A stretch of 64,000 nt of DNA, taken from Streptomyces olivochromogenes. GTDB taxonomy: Bacteria; Actinomycetota; Actinomycetes; Streptomycetales; Streptomycetaceae. Shown here in pieces: positions 62,341 through 64,000 of this stretch. How positions within the stretch are numbered: position 1 is the first letter of the stretch; each line of letters starts with the position of its first letter. A program made the position numbers and the translations under genes. The DNA is taken from contig NZ_JADDRL010000032.1 of NCBI RefSeq assembly GCF_021538895.1, positions 23,081 through 87,080 of the forward strand, given 5' to 3'. A model generated the notes under the pieces. It ran no database searches, was not told where the DNA came from, and saw nothing but the letters and a program-made list of their open reading frames with translations.

Positions 62341-63987
62341 TTAGGACACCACGGGTGCGGTGTCTGTGACTTCGCTCAGCCGGACGGTGCACAGTCCGCG
62401 GGGCTCGCTCTTTACCTCGGTCACCTTGAGCTGGGTACCCGGCGTAAGGATGTATTCCTCCTCGCCGGTGAAGGCGGAGAAGCTCTTGATCCCGACCGCC
62501 CGGGCCGGTGTCACCTCGAAGAGGGTTCGTTTGCCGCGGCTGCCCAAGAACGCCCTGGCCACCTTCAGCTCGGAGGTACACGAGGAGACGCCCCACCAGG
62601 TCACCGTCCGGCCCTCCGGGTACTGCGCCCGAAGGTCCAGCGACACCCCCCGCCACAATGGCTGCGTGTAGGCCGGCAGCTCCGAGACCGCCGAGAACAG
62701 CAGCCGCAGGTAGGGCAGGTAGGGCGTGACCCTGGTGCGGTCGGGGGAGCGCAGAACGCTGTTGATCTCGCGGTAGAAGGCCGACTCACAGGTGTAGAGG
62801 TGGAGCGCGGCGATCGCGTCGGCGGACAGGCCGCCGGCCGCCTGGTCCACACGCTGCTTGCCGAAGTCACGGGAGCGCTGGACGTGCCCGGCGAGCCCGG
62901 ACAGCGCTGTGGAGACCGGGGCGACGGCGTCCTGGAAGTCCATCAGCGGGGTGTCGAAGACACCGGTGATCGCGGGCAGGACCAGGCCTTCGTCCTTGAC
63001 GCTGGTGAGGCGCTCCAGGTACAGCTGGTGCAGGTTCATGGTCGACTCGATGAAAGCGCCCATGCGCGCCGCGACACCCCCGTCCGCACCGCCCGCGCCG
63101 ACCGCCGGCCCGTTCCACCCCTTGCTCGGCAGCCAGTCGATGCGGTCGGCGCCCAGCGAGGACAGGGCGTCGTTGACCTGGGCGAAGTGGTCGCCCTCGC
63201 AGAAGATGTCGCCCTGTGCCGCCGGGTTCGCGTGGTCGAGGTGGCGGACCTCGACGTCCGGGTACTTCTGCTGGAGCCGCAGCACGACCCGCTTCAGGCT
63301 GCGGGCGTGCGCCCCCCACCACGCGAACACGACACCGCGGTCCTCCTCGGTCGCGTCCTGCTTGGCCTTGAGGATCTCCTCGACGATCCGCTCGGCGACC
63401 GGCCGCCAGAACGCCGTGTGCTGGTCGGCACCCATCGCCCCGTCGCCGCTCGCGGTCAGCGACGCGTTCAGCAGGAGCACGCCCTGCGTCAGCATCGCCT
63501 GGAACCACTCCGGCGGCTGGACCGTGTCCCGCTCCTTCAGCAGCGCCCGCACGTCGGCGATCGGGGTCTTCTTGGCGATGCCGTACTTCCACATCGCCGC
63601 CGCCTTGATGAGGCACCGGATGCTGACGACCCGGCCGAACTGGCTGTCCTTCCAGTCGCTGAAGGTGTTGTCGAACATGGCTATGCCAGTGGCGCTCTCC
63701 GGCCGCGGGTACGGGTTCTGTCCGAAGACCACGACCTTCCACTTGTGCGGCGGGTTCGGCTTGAGCGCCTGGAACGTCAGCTCGCGGACCGGGACCACCT
63801 CGTGGCTGCGGCCCTTCCCGATGAACCGTGCGGCGTCCGGCTGCGCCTCGATGACCGGCTTCAGCAGCGGGAGCCAGGCCTCCCCGCCGCCGTCGAAGAG
63901 CTCGGTCAGGGCGAGGGGGTCGTTCGCATCGGGCTGGGGCTGCGGCGGCTGGCCCGGAGCCGGGACGCCGGTCGTCGATCCGGTCAT
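62341..63987 (-). CDS. Uracil-DNA glycosylase-like domain fused to an ADP-ribosyltransferase-like domain
   Basis: 548 residues from ATG 63987; no signal peptide. Residues about 40-290 follow the UDG fold: VVVFGQNPYPRPESATGIAM (motif A GQDPYHxxGQAxG with Asp replaced by Asn91 and His by Pro94), GVLLLNASLTASGD (171-174 LLLN), VFAWWGAHARSLK, and HANPAAQGDIFCEGDHF (motif HPSPL-like, His252). Residues about 340-540 look like an R-S-E ADP-ribosyltransferase: LWRGVSL (Arg446), WWGVSSCTSE (STS-like 468-472) and TGEEEYILTPGTQLKV (ExE at 509-511). The stop is at 62341. The pairing could link DNA base recognition with NAD-dependent ADP-ribosylation, perhaps in defence or conflict. The altered motif A may mean binding without excision. 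Confidence 0.75.
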   Translation of the reverse strand: MTGSTTGVPAPGQPPQPQPDANDPLALTELFDGGGEAWLPLLKPVIEAQPDAARFIGKGRSHEVVPVRELTFQALKPNPPHKWKVVVFGQNPYPRPESATGIAMFDNTFSDWKDSQFGRVVSIRCLIKAAAMWKYGIAKKTPIADVRALLKERDTVQPPEWFQAMLTQGVLLLNASLTASGDGAMGADQHTAFWRPVAERIVEEILKAKQDATEEDRGVVFAWWGAHARSLKRVVLRLQQKYPDVEVRHLDHANPAAQGDIFCEGDHFAQVNDALSSLGADRIDWLPSKGWNGPAVGAGGADGGVAARMGAFIESTMNLHQLYLERLTSVKDEGLVLPAITGVFDTPLMDFQDAVAPVSTALSGLAGHVQRSRDFGKQRVDQAAGGLSADAIAALHLYTCESAFYREINSVLRSPDRTRVTPYLPYLRLLFSAVSELPAYTQPLWRGVSLDLRAQYPEGRTVTWWGVSSCTSELKVARAFLGSRGKRTLFEVTPARAVGIKSFSAFTGEEEYILTPGTQLKVTEVKSEPRGLCTVRLSEVTDTAPVVS

Positions 63988-64000
63988 GGCGCAGGCGCTT

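Overview
The window is high-GC, dense in short 4-base gene overlaps (ATGA/GTGA), and carries a WhiB-like regulator, many TetR/PucR/ArsR regulators, an actinobacterial initiator tRNA, a roadblock/LC7 protein, RsbW-like and STAS (broken) regulators, and orphan immunity proteins of the Imm49 and SUKH-4 types. All of this points to a Streptomyces-like actinomycete. The many truncated transposases, two integrase remnants, several frameshifted genes and a 0.5-kb segmental duplication suggest an accessory region such as a chromosome arm or a large replicon. That last point is inference.

Layout. 0-13 kb is a catabolic/transport block: an amidohydrolase, a WhiB-like protein, a broken MFS exporter and a secreted phosphoesterase. 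These are followed by a TetR-PucR pair divergent from a five-gene branched-chain-amino-acid-type (HAAT) ABC importer that ends in a strong terminator, and by a second amidohydrolase. 13.4 kb carries tRNA-fMet. 13.8-16.4 kb is a secreted copper-radical galactose oxidase-like enzyme with two recently duplicated carbohydrate-binding modules. 16.4-23.3 kb is mostly debris (ISL3, crotonase/ligase chimera, HTH-TPR remnant) around an NTF2-like protein and a large orphan dynamin-like GTPase. 23.2-26.4 kb is a tight three-gene operon: radical SAM enzyme, PLP fold-type-I enzyme, methyltransferase. 26.7-27.9 kb holds an IS5-type element, apparently missing its right end, with a candidate -1 frameshift site.

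28-35.5 kb has an SDR/TetR pair with a clear operator, then a subtilisin-like protease divergent from a LodA/LodB-type pair (a quinoprotein amino-acid oxidase with its FAD maturation partner). 35.5-39 kb has a lipoprotein, an IS630 wreck and SUKH-4. 39-43.6 kb is an MHS transporter followed by a two-component system facing a TAXI-family solute receptor, which suggests a binding-protein-assisted sensor. 43.7-48.7 kb has small secreted proteins, Imm49, roadblock and YjdM/PhnA. 48.8-53 kb is an ArsR-SulP-PPOX-RsbW unit and a second ArsR gene preceded by a closely related operator. 53-58.4 kb is remnant-rich and contains an M1 metallopeptidase, an integrase fragment, the second copy of the 35.5-kb lipoprotein segment and a decapitated trypco1 gene. 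58.4-60.2 kb is a TetR-regulated dihydroxyphthalate-decarboxylase-like gene with paired operators. The window ends with a lipoprotein, a G/T-skewed spacer and, at 62.3-64.0 kb, an unusual protein that joins a uracil-DNA-glycosylase-like domain to an apparent ADP-ribosyltransferase domain.

The strongest candidates for undescribed biology are that UDG-ART fusion, the radical SAM/PLP/methyltransferase operon, the LodA/LodB locus with its signal-less subtilase, and the two-component system paired with a TAXI receptor. All functions are read from motifs and remembered family patterns; no database search was run.
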